Numbered from the stretch's first letter, positions 1-9,555 are shown. The stretch: 46,719 bases of DNA from Chryseobacterium gleum (GCA_945865695.1 CAMBFX010000005.1:1-46719), one strand, 5' to 3'. The notes: a model not told the origin generated them from the letters alone. Numbers and translations: made by a program.

Positions 1-50
1 GCCCATTTCTTCTGCCATTTTTTTTCTATTTCGGTATGATTGTATTCCAT
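1..50 (-). CDS. leuS: Leucine--tRNA ligase, N-terminal fragment (runs off the left edge)
   Basis: Read on the minus strand, an ATG at 48-50 opens MEYNHTEIEKKWQKKW, which matches the usual start of Bacteroidota leucyl-tRNA synthetases (the family begins MxYnxxeIEkKWQxxW). Only about 16 residues lie in the window. The enzyme charges tRNA-Leu in the cytoplasm. It is too short for the ORF track. leuS beside the ftsX-uppP-truB-queA cluster is a common arrangement in this phylum, which supports the call. It is divergent from the T9SS protein gene, so the 109 bases between them should hold both start regions. Confidence 0.75.
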   Translation of the reverse strand, partial: MEYNHTEIEKKWQKKW

Positions 51-159
51 AAAGTAGTTGTTCCGGTTGCGAAGGTATCAAAAGCCGAAAGATTTAAAAA
101 GGGTAATAATGAAGGCAACCTTTTTTAATTTCTGCGTTTTCTTAGAAATACTACTTGCT

Positions 160-2730
160 ATGAAGAAGATTCTATTCGCTCTATTTACCTTATTTACAGT
201 AAATTCTTATGCCGATTGTCCTGGGATGACGGCTACATTATCTATGTTTAATCCAAGTTGCAATAACTCTTGTAATGGCTACGGTTATATGAGTGTTTCT
301 GGCGGAAGTGGGAATTACAATTATTTTTATCAGGACGCATCCACTGGTGCATCAGTTGGAAATCAAGTAAACGATTCCATTTATGGATTATGCGCAGGAA
401 ATTATAGAGTGATTGTTCATGATATAACTAACACATGTTATGATACTACCTTATTTACATTGGTAGCTCCAACACAAATCGTAGGAACAGTTATTACGAC
501 TTTGAATGCCACCTGTTTTGGGGGAAGTGATGGACAATTAACCGCTTTTGCAACTGGAGGAACAGGAAGCTATACTTATTTATGGAGCAATGGTTCTAAT
601 ATGCAAACTGCTTTTAACTTAACTGCCGGAGTTTACACCGTTCAAATTTATGACGCAAATGGATGTATGTCCACCCTTATAACAGGAGTTGTGATTCAAC
701 CTACTCAATTAATTGCTAACGCAACATTTTCAAATGCAACCTGTGGTCAATGTGACGCTGTTGGTGTAGGAAATGTTACTGGTGGCACGCCTCCTTATGT
801 TTATCAATGGCAACCTAACATGGCAACTGTACAAACAGTGACTAATCTTTGTGCAGGAGCTTACCAGCTTATTATTACTGATGCCAACGGATGTACTACA
901 GGAACAGGTGGAAATGTGAATAGTGCAACTAGTATGGTTGTAACAGCAATTGCAACACCATCTGGATGTAATCCATGCGATGGAACAGTTGCTGTTTTTG
1001 AATCTGGAGGAACAAGTCCATATACGTATGATCTAACCAATATGTCACAACAAACGAATGGAAATTTTACGGGAGTTTGTAGTGGCCCTGCAGTAGCCAC
1101 AGTAACCGATAGTCAAGGTTGTGTTGGAATTTATACTGTTTTGGTTGGTTCTGCCTCTATTTCTGGTTTAACTGTAACAGATTCTATCCAGAATGAAACT
1201 GGCTCTGGTTCCAATGATGGTTTTATCGATTTAATATTAAATGGTTCTACTGGCCCTTATACTTTTTTATGGAGCAATGGAGCGACTACAGAAGATATTT
1301 ATTCGTTGTCAGGAGGAACCTACACTGTAACTATTACCGATAACAATGGTGATTGTGCTACGTTCTCGTATACTGTTACCACCACTCCAGCTTATGGTTA
1401 TATCACAGGAAATATTTATTTTGATAATAATCAGAATTGCGTTTTCGATGGAACAGATTATCCTTTGGCATATTATTATGTAAAGGCAACATCTGGCTCT
1501 AATGTGTATTATGGTTATACTAATTCTAATGGCGATTATCAAATTTGGGTTCCAGTTGGAAATTATACTGTGACACCTTATACCATTACAAACCTTACTT
1601 CAGGTTGTACCGCTTCTTATACTGCCAATGTTACCAACGGAAGTTCAATAGGTGGAAATGATTTCTCCTATTATGAATCTCCTTTTTACGATGTATGTGT
1701 AAGTGCTTGGAGCCCTGGAATCGTTCCTGGATTCAATGGAACATATTATATCTATGTGAATAATTACGGAAACCAGACAGCAGATGGATCTGTTTGCTTG
1801 ACCTTGCCTTCTCCATTGACATTTGTGAGTAGTTCTCCTACAGCAAACAGTGTTACTGGAAATGTAATTTGTATAGATTATGCAGGATTATTGGCAGGAG
1901 CAACTGGGTTTTATACCGTTACTTTTTATACTCCATCTTCATTAGCTTTAAATACACCAATGGTAGCTTGTGTAAATGCAACCGTGACTAATGGAACGGA
2001 TATTAATCCTGCTTGCAATAATTATTGCTATACAAGATTGGTCACTGGTTCATTTGATCCAAATGATAAAACGGTTTCTCCAGCTGGACAAAACGCAACA
2101 GGTGATGTTCCAGTTGCGACAGAAGAATTTACTTATCTAGTAAGATTTCAAAATACAGGAACTGGACCAGCAGTAAATATTACCATTACGGATACGCTTA
2201 CTTCAATGTTGAATCCATTATCCTTTGAAATGTTGAATGCAAGTCATCCATACACGGTTGAATTTATCAATGGAAATATCATCAAATGGAGATTTGAAAA
2301 CATCATGCTGCCCGATAGTGGAAGTAATGAGCCGGCAAGTCACGGACATGTACAATTTAGATTGAATACAATAAATACTCCAATGTTAGGACAAGTAATT
2401 GAAAACAGAGCAAACATTTATTTCGATTTCAATGAACCGGTAATTACGAATACTGCTATTAATACTTTTGTGGCTCCAAATGGTATAGAAGAATTATCCA
2501 ATGGAATATTCTCCATCTATCCGAATCCCGCAGAAAATGTATTGCATGTTCAATCTGAAAATGGAAATTCAACTTATACTATTTATGATATTAGTGGAAA
2601 AGTCTATTCAAGTATTAACTCCACTTCATCAAATTCAAGTTTAGATATCAGTTCACTTTCTTCGGGAATCTATTTCATCCAATGTATTTCAGGAAACGAA
2701 GTGGGCATGATTAAATTCATTAAGAAATAA
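160..2730 (+). CDS. Secreted SprB-repeat protein with type IX secretion sorting domain
   Basis: I place the start at the internal ATG at 160, not at 58, because MKKILFALFTLFTVNSYA is a clean signal peptide and the 34 upstream residues look non-coding. The product is 856 aa. Residues about 20-410 hold several SprB/PKD-like repeats (pattern GGTGSYTYLWSNG ... YTVQIYDANGC). About 418-500 is a carboxypeptidase-regulatory or SdrD-B-like domain (ITGNIYFDNNQNC). A conserved DUF7619/DUF11-like region follows (FDPNDKTVSP ... ENRANIYFDFNEP). The last 72 residues, from SIYPNPAENVL, are a type A T9SS C-terminal domain. By family, such proteins are exported through the T9SS and attached to the surface or released, often in adhesion or gliding. 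The target is unknown. A terminator follows closely. Confidence 0.9.
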   Translation: MKKILFALFTLFTVNSYADCPGMTATLSMFNPSCNNSCNGYGYMSVSGGSGNYNYFYQDASTGASVGNQVNDSIYGLCAGNYRVIVHDITNTCYDTTLFTLVAPTQIVGTVITTLNATCFGGSDGQLTAFATGGTGSYTYLWSNGSNMQTAFNLTAGVYTVQIYDANGCMSTLITGVVIQPTQLIANATFSNATCGQCDAVGVGNVTGGTPPYVYQWQPNMATVQTVTNLCAGAYQLIITDANGCTTGTGGNVNSATSMVVTAIATPSGCNPCDGTVAVFESGGTSPYTYDLTNMSQQTNGNFTGVCSGPAVATVTDSQGCVGIYTVLVGSASISGLTVTDSIQNETGSGSNDGFIDLILNGSTGPYTFLWSNGATTEDIYSLSGGTYTVTITDNNGDCATFSYTVTTTPAYGYITGNIYFDNNQNCVFDGTDYPLAYYYVKATSGSNVYYGYTNSNGDYQIWVPVGNYTVTPYTITNLTSGCTASYTANVTNGSSIGGNDFSYYESPFYDVCVSAWSPGIVPGFNGTYYIYVNNYGNQTADGSVCLTLPSPLTFVSSSPTANSVTGNVICIDYAGLLAGATGFYTVTFYTPSSLALNTPMVACVNATVTNGTDINPACNNYCYTRLVTGSFDPNDKTVSPAGQNATGDVPVATEEFTYLVRFQNTGTGPAVNITITDTLTSMLNPLSFEMLNASHPYTVEFINGNIIKWRFENIMLPDSGSNEPASHGHVQFRLNTINTPMLGQVIENRANIYFDFNEPVITNTAINTFVAPNGIEELSNGIFSIYPNPAENVLHVQSENGNSTYTIYDISGKVYSSINSTSSNSSLDISSLSSGIYFIQCISGNEVGMIKFIKK

Positions 2731-2755
2731 ATTCATTTGATTTCATTTTTAAGAG

Positions 2756-2783
2756 AAAGGAAGTCGAAAGGCTTCCTTTTTTT
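2756..2783 (+). terminator. Rho-independent terminator after the SprB-repeat gene
   Basis: A 7-bp stem GGAAGTC/GGCTTCC (one T.G pair) with a GAAA tetraloop is followed by seven T. It lies 25 bases after the stop codon. Confidence 0.85.
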
Positions 2784-2797
2784 GTTTAAGATATTTA

Positions 2798-2902
2798 ACC
2801 GCGGAGGCGCAGAGAGCCGCGGAGTAAAAATGTTTTTTAAATTAGTAATTGTCTTAGTTATTTTTCTACAAAATCTTTGCGTCCTCTGCGTCTCTGCGGT
2901 TT
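2798..2902. repeat. Intergenic 'rRNA-like phrase' repeat pair
   Basis: Two GC-rich arms, AACCGCGGAGGCGCAGAG at the left and CTCTGCGTCTCTGCGGTTT at the right, are imperfect inverted copies about 75 bases apart. Similar phrases (gcggaggcgcagag, ctgcgtctctgcgg) recur between genes in many Bacteroidota. ORF 2737-2934 in the track spans this repeat and is not credible as a gene. Its function is unknown; I infer a dispersed intergenic repeat. Confidence 0.5.
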
Positions 2903-2987
2903 ATTTTCTTTCTTTATTAACATTCCCGTTTTAATGTTTTCCCGAGTATTTCCATTCTAATTGCTTCACAGAAGTTAATTTTGCTTC

Positions 2988-3866
2988 ATGAGTCAACCTC
3001 AAACTATCATTCGCAGAAGCGCAAGAACGTCTTATATTTCCACCATCATTGGAATTGCATTGGTTTTATTTATGCTAGGCTTGGTTAGCTGGATGGTATT
3101 AAGTTCCAAAAAAATTGTGAAGTTGGCAAAGGAATCACTACAGGTAGATATCTTTTTTAAAGATAATGCCCGTGAAGCAGATATGTTTCAACTAGAGAAA
3201 AAACTAAATGCCGAACCATTTGTAAAATCGGCTAGATTTAAATCACGTGAAGACGTAATCAAGGAATTGGAATTAGAAGAGGGAACCGAAGACTTAGATT
3301 TAGAAGATAGCTACAAAGAATTACAGCCTACAATTGAAATTTATCTTCACGAAGATTACGCACATCTGGATAGTTTGGTGCGTATCGAAGAAAGATTGAA
3401 AGCTGATTATGGAAGCATCAATGAGTTTTATTACAATAAAGAAATGTTGGACGATATCAACACCAATTCCAATTTTTTAATCTACATCATACTTGGTATT
3501 GCTTTACTGCTTTTGATTGTTGCCATCGCCTTAATCAATAATACCATCCGATTGGCTATTTATTCAAAAAGGTTAATCATCCGATCCATGCAATTGGTAG
3601 GGGCCACCGAAAATTTCATTCGCAAGCCGTTCATTTGGAACGCCTTTTTACAAGGAATCATTGCCTCGCTGTTGGCCCTTGGACTTTTGATGGGATTGAA
3701 CTTATACCTTGAGAAACAGATAGAAGGACTACACGAAATACAAGATTTAAAAATAATTGTGATACTTTTTGGTATGGTAACGGCCTTAGGTATTTTAATT
3801 TCATGGATTTCTACTTACTTTGCACTCAGAAAATATTTGAGATTAAAGTCAGAATACCTCTATTAA
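2988..3866 (+). CDS. ftsX: Cell division protein FtsX
   Basis: 292 aa, with the FtsX layout: a cytoplasmic N terminus, a first membrane helix at about 18-40 (ISTIIGIALVLFMLGLV), a periplasmic domain at about 45-160 (VDIFFKDNAREADM) and three C-terminal membrane helices at about 163-185, 218-235 and 250-280. In the family, FtsX pairs with the ATPase FtsE to form an ABC-type complex that activates peptidoglycan hydrolases at the septum. ftsE is not in the window, which is normal for Bacteroidota. DUF3098 follows after 1 base and uppP is close behind, so they are probably one transcript. A TAATTTTG -7-like box at 2976 sits only 4 bases before the ATG and may be chance. Confidence 0.9.
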   Translation: MSQPQTIIRRSARTSYISTIIGIALVLFMLGLVSWMVLSSKKIVKLAKESLQVDIFFKDNAREADMFQLEKKLNAEPFVKSARFKSREDVIKELELEEGTEDLDLEDSYKELQPTIEIYLHEDYAHLDSLVRIEERLKADYGSINEFYYNKEMLDDINTNSNFLIYIILGIALLLLIVAIALINNTIRLAIYSKRLIIRSMQLVGATENFIRKPFIWNAFLQGIIASLLALGLLMGLNLYLEKQIEGLHEIQDLKIIVILFGMVTALGILISWISTYFALRKYLRLKSEYLY

Positions 3867-3867
3867 A

Positions 3868-4110
3868 ATGAGCAAGTCGCCAGAAAAACGTCAATTACCC
3901 TTCAAAAAAGAGAACTATAAAATCATGGTTATTGGAATCGTGGTTGTATTAATCGGTTATTTATTAATGATGGGAGGAGTCGCAGAAGATCCTAAAGAAT
4001 TTAGCGGTGAAGAATTATTTAATTTTCAGCGGAACTTTTTAGCGCCATTTACTGTTCTTACCGGCTACGTTGTAGTAATGGTGGGAATTATGAAAAAGCC
4101 CAAAGACTAG
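3868..4110 (+). CDS. DUF3098 small membrane protein
   Basis: 80 aa with two predicted membrane helices (IMVIGIVVVLIGYLLMMGG and FLAPFTVLTGYVVVMVGIM) joined by an acidic loop (GVAEDPKEFSGEEL). This is the DUF3098 pattern, a family known almost only from Bacteroidota and usually encoded between ftsX and uppP. It starts one base after the ftsX stop, so translation is likely coupled. The function is unknown. Its fixed position suggests a role in the cell envelope or division. Confidence 0.85.
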   Translation: MSKSPEKRQLPFKKENYKIMVIGIVVVLIGYLLMMGGVAEDPKEFSGEELFNFQRNFLAPFTVLTGYVVVMVGIMKKPKD

Positions 4111-4119
4111 TTTTTACCA

Positions 4120-4917
4120 ATGGATGCATTGCAGGCCATTATCATTGCCATTGTTGAGGGATTGACGGAATATCTTCCTGTATCTTCAACTGGACACATG
4201 ATTCTTACTGCTGAATTCTTGCATATGGATTCTACTCCATTCACAAAAGCTTTCATGATTAATATTCAGTTTGGGGCTATCCTTGCTGTAGTTGCTTTGT
4301 ATTACAAACGCTTTTTTCGTTCTCTCGATTTCTATTTTAAATTATTTGTGGCTTTTCTTCCTGCAGCGACAATGGGTTTTTTATTGGGAGATTTGATTGA
4401 TTCTATGCTAGAAAATGTAATGGTAGTAGCAACGGCATTATTATTAGGCGGAATTATTTTAATTTTCATTGATGGATATTTTGATCGAAAAAACCCAGAA
4501 ATAAAAAGTCAAGAAAAAACAGATGTAAATTACAAACAAGCATTTTTCATTGGTATTTTTCAATGTATCGCCATGATTCCGGGTGTTTCTCGATCTGCGG
4601 CATCCATCATTGGAGGAATGTTTCAAGGGCTGAATCGAAAAATGGCTGCTGAATTTTCTTTTTTTCTTGCCGTACCAACCATGTTTGCAGCATCCGGATA
4701 TAAATTATGGAAAGACCACGAAGCAATTACTTCCGATACTATAGGAATTCTACTCATTGGAAATGTTGTTGCCTTTATTGTTGCCATTCTAGCTATCAAA
4801 ATATTTATAGGATTTCTAACAAAGCACGGGTTCAAAATATTTGGTTATTATCGAATTATTTTAGGAGCGATATTGCTCATCTTAATTGCCGCTGGAATTG
4901 AATTAAGTATTGTATGA
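4120..4917 (+). CDS. uppP: Undecaprenyl-diphosphate phosphatase (UppP/BacA)
   Basis: 265 aa integral membrane protein. It has the two family signatures: [14 protein letters not shown] near residues 13-26 and [14 protein letters not shown] near 153-166, which together supply the catalytic glutamate, serine/histidine and arginine. It dephosphorylates C55-PP to the lipid carrier C55-P for peptidoglycan and O-antigen synthesis and gives low-level bacitracin resistance. About eight hydrophobic segments are visible. Its stop overlaps the truB start as ATGA, which signals translational coupling. Confidence 0.95.
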   Translation: MDALQAIIIAIVEGLTEYLPVSSTGHMILTAEFLHMDSTPFTKAFMINIQFGAILAVVALYYKRFFRSLDFYFKLFVAFLPAATMGFLLGDLIDSMLENVMVVATALLLGGIILIFIDGYFDRKNPEIKSQEKTDVNYKQAFFIGIFQCIAMIPGVSRSAASIIGGMFQGLNRKMAAEFSFFLAVPTMFAASGYKLWKDHEAITSDTIGILLIGNVVAFIVAILAIKIFIGFLTKHGFKIFGYYRIILGAILLILIAAGIELSIV

Positions 4918-5651
4918 TCATCGACTTTGAAAATGGGGAAATTTGGATTATCGACAAGCCCTACGAATGGACATCAGCTGATGTTGTAAATAAACTCAAA
5001 TATTTCATTGGGCAAAAAACTGGAAATAAAAAATTCAAAATCGGGCATGCTGGAACTTTAGATCCATTAGCTACCGGAATTTTATTGGTTTGTATTGGTA
5101 AAAAAACCAAAGAGATTGATAAAATTCAATCTCAAAAAAAAGAATATACTGGAATTATTACGTTGGGTTCTACCACTGCTTCGTATGATTTAGAAACGCC
5201 TACCGAACAAGAATTTGATATTTCCCACATTACGGATGAAAAAATACTAGCAACAGCGAAATCCTTAGAGGGCGAACAATTACAATACGCACCACTCTAT
5301 TCTGCAAAAAAAATTGATGGTATGCGTGCCTACAAATTAGCGAGAAATGGTGTGATGAAAGAAATCAAACCGCACGCAATTACGATTTATCAATTTGAAA
5401 TAACAAAGATCGAAATGCCTAATGTTTATTTTAGAGTAGAATGTAGTAAGGGAACCTATATCCGCACTTTGGCAAATGATTTAGGAAAAAAATTGGAAAG
5501 CGGATCTCACCTTCGAGAACTCAGAAGAACCAAAAATGGAGAGTTTGACATTGAAAATGGCATGACACTTCAATTTATTTTAGAAAAACTTAATGTTGAT
5601 GATCAGGTCATTGTCATCAAACCATCGAAAAGGTATAGGCGAACTGAATAA
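4914..5651 (+). CDS. truB: tRNA pseudouridine(55) synthase TruB
   Basis: 245 aa. The catalytic motif is [12 protein letters not shown] with its aspartate near residue 49, followed by family blocks [37 protein letters not shown] and [15 protein letters not shown]. It isomerises U55 of the tRNA T-loop. The ATG overlaps the uppP stop by 4 bases. The protein lacks a long C-terminal PUA extension, as in many Bacteroidota TruB proteins. Confidence 0.95.
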   Translation: MIIDFENGEIWIIDKPYEWTSADVVNKLKYFIGQKTGNKKFKIGHAGTLDPLATGILLVCIGKKTKEIDKIQSQKKEYTGIITLGSTTASYDLETPTEQEFDISHITDEKILATAKSLEGEQLQYAPLYSAKKIDGMRAYKLARNGVMKEIKPHAITIYQFEITKIEMPNVYFRVECSKGTYIRTLANDLGKKLESGSHLRELRRTKNGEFDIENGMTLQFILEKLNVDDQVIVIKPSKRYRRTE

Positions 5652-5656
5652 TAAAC

Positions 5657-5688
5657 TTGACAAGGGCTATCTGCACATTGTATATTCG
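5657..5688 (+). promoter_or_regulatory. Candidate promoter for queA
   Basis: TTG at 5657 and TATATTCG at 5681 are 21 bases apart, close to the Bacteroidota -33 (TTTG) and -7 (TAnnTTTG) consensus. It starts just after truB and would give a leader of about 235 bases before queA. Confidence 0.4.
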
Positions 5689-5689
5689 C

Positions 5690-5927
5690 GCCCTGATTAA
5701 AAAATTCTTTAAAATCGATAAACAATAAATCCCGTAAGATTTATGTGTCTCTTGCCTCCTCTGGTTATTGCACGTGAATTTTATATAAATAACTCAAATA
5801 CGCAATGCATCGCGTATCATGATAGAATACTAAAATAAAATAACCCCAAATCCATGAATTGTTTTGTTTCAAAAAAAATAACGACAAAACAAACCATTAT
5901 TCAATTAAAAACTAAATAAAAAACATA
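5690..5927 (+). other. Long untranslated leader in front of queA
   Basis: No ORF is seen. Several small hairpins are possible: AAATC/GATTT near 5727-5747, ACGC/GCGT near 5800, and TTGTTTTGT/ACAAAACAA near 5857-5892. The last 40 bases are A-rich, which is typical of Bacteroidota ribosome landing sites. queA makes queuosine, so a preQ1-type riboswitch was considered, but I do not recognise one. Confidence 0.3.
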
Positions 5928-6977
5928 ATGAAATTATCACAATTCCAATTCAAATTACCGCTAGAATTATTGGCTGAACATCCATCGAAAAATCGTGACG
6001 AAAGCCGTTTGATGATTGTAGATCGCAAAAAAGGAAAAATCGAACACAAAAAATTCAAAGACATTCTAAAGTATTTCAATGAAGGTGATACGATGATTCT
6101 AAACAATACGAAAGTATTTCCTGCTCGTATGTATGGTAACAAAGAAAAAACAGGAGCAAAAATTGAAGTTTTCTTATTGAGAGAATTAAATCGTGAAAGT
6201 TTATTGTGGGATGTATTGGTAGATCCTGCTCGTAAAATTCGTATTGGAAATAAATTATATTTTGGTGAAGATGATTCATTAGTAGCTGAGGTAATTGACA
6301 ATACTACTTCGAGAGGAAGAACATTGCGTTTCTTATTTGATGGCTCGTATGAAGAATTCAAAAACATCATTACTGGATTAGGAGAAACTCCACTTCCAAA
6401 ATACATTAAGCGTGAAGTAGAAAAAGCAGATGCTGAAAGATACCAAACTGTTTTTGCTAAGAACGAAGGAGCTGTTGCTGCGCCTACAGCTGGATTGCAT
6501 TTTAGTCGTGAATTATTAAAAAGATTAGAATTAAAAGGTATAAATTTTGCTGAATTAACTTTACATGTTGGATTAGGAACTTTCCGATCTGTAGAAGTGG
6601 AAGATTTGACTAAACACAAAATGGATAGTGAGCAATGCATCATTCCAGAATTATGTGCTCAAATTGTAAATAAAACGATTGACGAAAAGAGAAAAGTTTG
6701 CGCTATTGGTACTACTGCCATGAGAGCCATTGAAACTTCTGTATCTACAGAAGGTAAATTAAAACCCTTTGACGGTTGGACCAATAAATTTATTTTTCCT
6801 CCTTATGACTTCTCGGTTGCGAATTGTATGGTAACTAATTTCCATATGCCGATGTCTACTTTATTGATGATGGTTTGTGCTTTTGGCGGGTATGATTTAA
6901 TTATGCAAGCCTATCAAGAGGCTATCAAAGAAGAATATAAGTTTTATTCTTACGGAGATGCGATGTTGATTATTTAG
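5928..6977 (+). CDS. queA: S-adenosylmethionine:tRNA ribosyltransferase-isomerase QueA
   Basis: 349 aa, the usual length. Family blocks are present from end to end: [22 protein letters not shown] at the N terminus, [35 protein letters not shown] and [24 protein letters not shown]. It transfers the ribosyl part of SAM to preQ1-tRNA to make epoxyqueuosine at the wobble base of GUN anticodons. The gene follows truB, another tRNA-modifying enzyme, but has its own 276-base upstream region. The short ORF 5912-6643 on the other strand is a shadow. Confidence 0.95.
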   Translation: MKLSQFQFKLPLELLAEHPSKNRDESRLMIVDRKKGKIEHKKFKDILKYFNEGDTMILNNTKVFPARMYGNKEKTGAKIEVFLLRELNRESLLWDVLVDPARKIRIGNKLYFGEDDSLVAEVIDNTTSRGRTLRFLFDGSYEEFKNIITGLGETPLPKYIKREVEKADAERYQTVFAKNEGAVAAPTAGLHFSRELLKRLELKGINFAELTLHVGLGTFRSVEVEDLTKHKMDSEQCIIPELCAQIVNKTIDEKRKVCAIGTTAMRAIETSVSTEGKLKPFDGWTNKFIFPPYDFSVANCMVTNFHMPMSTLLMMVCAFGGYDLIMQAYQEAIKEEYKFYSYGDAMLII

Positions 6978-7027
6978 ACATTAGAATATAGACATAAGAC
7001 ATTAGACAAGAAGTTTAATTCAACTTT

Positions 7028-7075
7028 AAAACCCCGAGATTCTGAAACAAGTTCAGAATGACCTCGGGGTTTTTT
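7028..7075. terminator. Bidirectional terminator between queA and the SGNH/T9SS gene
   Basis: AAAACCCCGAG pairs with CTCGGGGTTTT and ATTCTGAA with TTCAGAAT, giving a long hairpin with a small bulge, flanked by A and T runs on both sides. It sits between convergent genes, so it can serve both. Confidence 0.85.
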
Positions 7076-8342
7076 ATTTTAGAATAGTGAGTTTTTGTAT
7101 TTGGGATTTTTCCTCTGAAATAAATTGAATAAAATAATTACCATTTGACAAAATACTTACAGGAATTATTGAGTTACCTGAGGAAATGGTTTGTTGTAAA
7201 ATTATTTTTCCAGTAAGATCATAAACAAAAAATTTTACTTCACCTTTTGTTTCGAGTTGCAAATAATCATTTGCTGGATTTGGATAAAAGTAAATTTCAT
7301 TTTCCTCGAATTCATTAATAGAATTAAAAGGACTAATAACAATATTTTGAGTAATTGTATCAAAATCGCATTTGCGTTGTACAATTAGTGTAACAGGATA
7401 AACTCCATCTCCTGGAAAATTATGATTCAAAATTTCTCCGCTTAAGGTGGTATCAGAAATCACACCACCAAAATCCCAATAATAGAAATCACCATTGGTA
7501 TAAACTGGAATAAAATCATACGAATCATTGATAACATTTCCATAACTGAAATCAGCATTCACTGTGGAAGTATCAATTCTCCAAATATTTAAACTATCAA
7601 AAACAATATCGTTTACTGTATTTTGAATATCTAATGCTTCTTGAGCCGAAATACCTGAGGGAATAAATGCGCCAATGGGACTTTGATGATAAATACTTGT
7701 GTAAAAAGTACAAGCTGCTAAATAAGTTCCATGAATGCTCGGATGACTTTCGTCTGCATTATACAATTCCAGAGTTGGAAAATCTGTTCTAAATTTTTTC
7801 CATACAGCACCTACTGGAGACACTTCTGCATCTAAATCATTTGCCATTTCAATATAACTGGCGCGTAATCTAGCTTGCATTCCATCATAAGTACAAACAG
7901 GAGTATAGGAAGCACAATTAGAAGCGTCACCATTCTTTCTTCCCCACGTCATATAAAACATGGTGTGAGTGCAAGAATCATTTTCTTGAATTATTTGGTT
8001 TAAGGAATCAGCGTAAGGATAAACATCATTGGCCACCTGAGCGGGAGAAAAAGAAGGTAATTGACTTTGTTCTTGCAAAACTACATAATCCCAATTATTC
8101 GAATTAATTTTTGTTAAGGTAGTTGCATTGGTAGAATGAGCATAGAAAGTATAACCTCCTGGTGTATTACTATCATAAATTAATATATCACCAAAAGATG
8201 TAGCAATAGATGAAACCATTCCCGGCAAATTATTCACGCCAGTATAGCTATTTCCAATGAACAATACTTTTTTTGTTTGTTGAGCATTAACTCCAACAGA
8301 AAAAATAAAAATAAAAATGAAGTGCGGTAAAATATTTTTCAT
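7074..8342 (-). CDS. Secreted SGNH-hydrolase-like protein with PKD and T9SS sorting domains
   Basis: 422 aa with a signal peptide (MKNILPHFIFIFIFSVGVNA). Residues about 25-230 look like an SGNH/DUF4886 hydrolase: VLFIGNSYT supplies the nucleophile-type Ser block, WDYVVLQEQSQ follows, and DESHPSIHGTYLAA provides a late Asp/His pair. A PKD-like domain (YYWDFGG ... NHNFPGDGVYPVTLIV) follows at about 260-335. The end, IYFYPNPANDYLQ to the C terminus, is a T9SS type A sorting domain. I infer export and surface attachment of an esterase or similar hydrolase. The substrate is not readable from sequence. It is a single gene, convergent with queA. Confidence 0.8.
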   Translation of the reverse strand: MKNILPHFIFIFIFSVGVNAQQTKKVLFIGNSYTGVNNLPGMVSSIATSFGDILIYDSNTPGGYTFYAHSTNATTLTKINSNNWDYVVLQEQSQLPSFSPAQVANDVYPYADSLNQIIQENDSCTHTMFYMTWGRKNGDASNCASYTPVCTYDGMQARLRASYIEMANDLDAEVSPVGAVWKKFRTDFPTLELYNADESHPSIHGTYLAACTFYTSIYHQSPIGAFIPSGISAQEALDIQNTVNDIVFDSLNIWRIDTSTVNADFSYGNVINDSYDFIPVYTNGDFYYWDFGGVISDTTLSGEILNHNFPGDGVYPVTLIVQRKCDFDTITQNIVISPFNSINEFEENEIYFYPNPANDYLQLETKGEVKFFVYDLTGKIILQQTISSGNSIIPVSILSNGNYFIQFISEEKSQIQKLTILK

Positions 8343-8426
8343 AGCGATACAATTTGAAGAATCATTAAATTTAAAGTTAAAATTAATAATTCGAAAAATG
8401 TTTATTCTTTGAAAGCTAAAATTAAA

Positions 8427-8828
8427 TCAAAATCTTAATTCGTCTGTTGCTAATTGCTTCTCTATAGTTGAAAAAGAAATGGCTGTGTGTGATGCGTTAT
8501 AATAGCATATTTCGTTCTTCACAAGTAACATTTGAGGTGATTCGTGGCGAACTTCCAATTGTTCAGCAATAAAATTAGAAATATCACGATGTTCTAATAA
8601 ATCCAAAAATAGCGGAACAACATTTTCATCCTTCATCTTCCATTCCTTCTGAAAACGAGTCAAAACCATTTTGCTAATGGAACAACGAGTGCTGTGTTTA
8701 AAAATGACATAAATTTTACCCTTTTCATTTAGTAAATCTTGTAATTGCTCGATAGAAGTTAATTCTATCCAAGAAATGGGCTTTACCTCCATTTTCAAAT
8801 ACACCTTATTTTTTGAAAACCACCCCAT
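8427..8828 (-). CDS. ytxJ: Bacillithiol-system redox protein YtxJ (BrxC-like)
   Basis: 133 aa, a thioredoxin-fold protein of the YtxJ/DUF2847 family. The active-site block is FKHSTRCSIS, with a single cysteine in the position of the monothiol TCPIS motif. VRHESPQMLLVKN matches the cis-Pro loop region. Family members are proposed to remove bacillithiol from proteins under oxidative stress, a thiol system found in Firmicutes and Bacteroidota. The start MGWFSKNK is kept because a TAAATTTG -7 box lies 26 bases upstream. It is divergent from ispD. Confidence 0.8.
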   Translation of the reverse strand: MGWFSKNKVYLKMEVKPISWIELTSIEQLQDLLNEKGKIYVIFKHSTRCSISKMVLTRFQKEWKMKDENVVPLFLDLLEHRDISNFIAEQLEVRHESPQMLLVKNEICYYNASHTAISFSTIEKQLATDELRF

Positions 8829-8853
8829 TTTAAAATTTTATAATGTAAAAGTA

Positions 8854-8861
8854 CAAATTTA
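8854..8861 (-). promoter_or_regulatory. -7 box (TAAATTTG) for ytxJ
   Basis: On the minus strand TAAATTTG fits TAnnTTTG exactly and lies 26 bases before the ytxJ ATG. A clear -33 TTTG at the expected spacing is not seen. Confidence 0.4.
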
Positions 8862-8889
8862 AAAGCCAATTTTCTTATATTTATCCTTT

Positions 8890-9555
8890 ATGAATGAAAC
8901 ATATATTATCATAGTTGGTGGTGGTGTGGGCGCTCGAATGAATGCTGGGCAACCCAAACAGTTTCTCCCTATCCATGGAAAAACGATTTTGCAACATACA
9001 CTAGAAGCATTTCATGCATTTGATCCTACTTTCAAATATGTAGTAGTGCTTCCTGAAACAAGTATAGATTTTTGGAATAGCCATGTGAAGATTAAAAAAA
9101 TTTCTATTCCTCATACCATTGTTGAAGGTGGTAAAGAAAGATTTCATTCGGTAAGAAATGCATTGGCTTCTATTAACGGAATAGGAATGGTTGCCATTCA
9201 CGATGCTGTTCGTCCATTCGTTTCTAAACAAACCTTGAAAAATTGTTTCGAAGGAGTAAAAAAAATGGGTAATGCCATTCCCGTTATTGAAGTAAGCGAT
9301 TCCATTCGAATTGTTACCTCAACAGGTTCAGATATGGTGAATCGATCATTGGTAAAACGTGTACAAACTCCACAATGTTTTTTATTGCCTGAAATTAAAA
9401 AAGCTTACGAACAAGAATACAATCCAAAATTTACGGATGATGCTTCTGTTGCAGAAGGAATAGGAATGAAAATAAATTTAGTAGAAGGAAATCCAGAAAA
9501 TATTAAAATCACAACGCCTTTTGATATGGAGTTGGCGGAGTTTTTTTGCAAATGA
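8890..9555 (+). CDS. ispD: 2-C-methyl-D-erythritol 4-phosphate cytidylyltransferase
   Basis: 221 aa. It has the nucleotide-binding start IIVGGGVGARMN with PKQF just after, then HDAVRPFV, VKRVQTPQCF and TDDASVAE, and ends in EGNPENIKITTPFDMELAE, all IspD signatures. It makes CDP-ME from MEP and CTP in the non-mevalonate isoprenoid pathway, which supplies the C55 carrier recycled by UppP. The residue after the first glycine block is G where many homologues have A (LAAGxGxRM), a small variation. Confidence 0.95.
   Translation: MNETYIIIVGGGVGARMNAGQPKQFLPIHGKTILQHTLEAFHAFDPTFKYVVVLPETSIDFWNSHVKIKKISIPHTIVEGGKERFHSVRNALASINGIGMVAIHDAVRPFVSKQTLKNCFEGVKKMGNAIPVIEVSDSIRIVTSTGSDMVNRSLVKRVQTPQCFLLPEIKKAYEQEYNPKFTDDASVAEGIGMKINLVEGNPENIKITTPFDMELAEFFCK

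Noticed and set aside
2737-2934. 65-aa ORF after the SprB-repeat gene
   Set aside because: It runs over a terminator and an intergenic repeat, with no start signal or homology.
5690-5927. preQ1 riboswitch upstream of queA
   Set aside because: The C-rich loop and A-rich tail of preQ1-I could not be placed.
5912-6643. 243-aa ORF opposite queA
   Set aside because: Ser/Asn/Phe-rich shadow frame of a clear queA gene.
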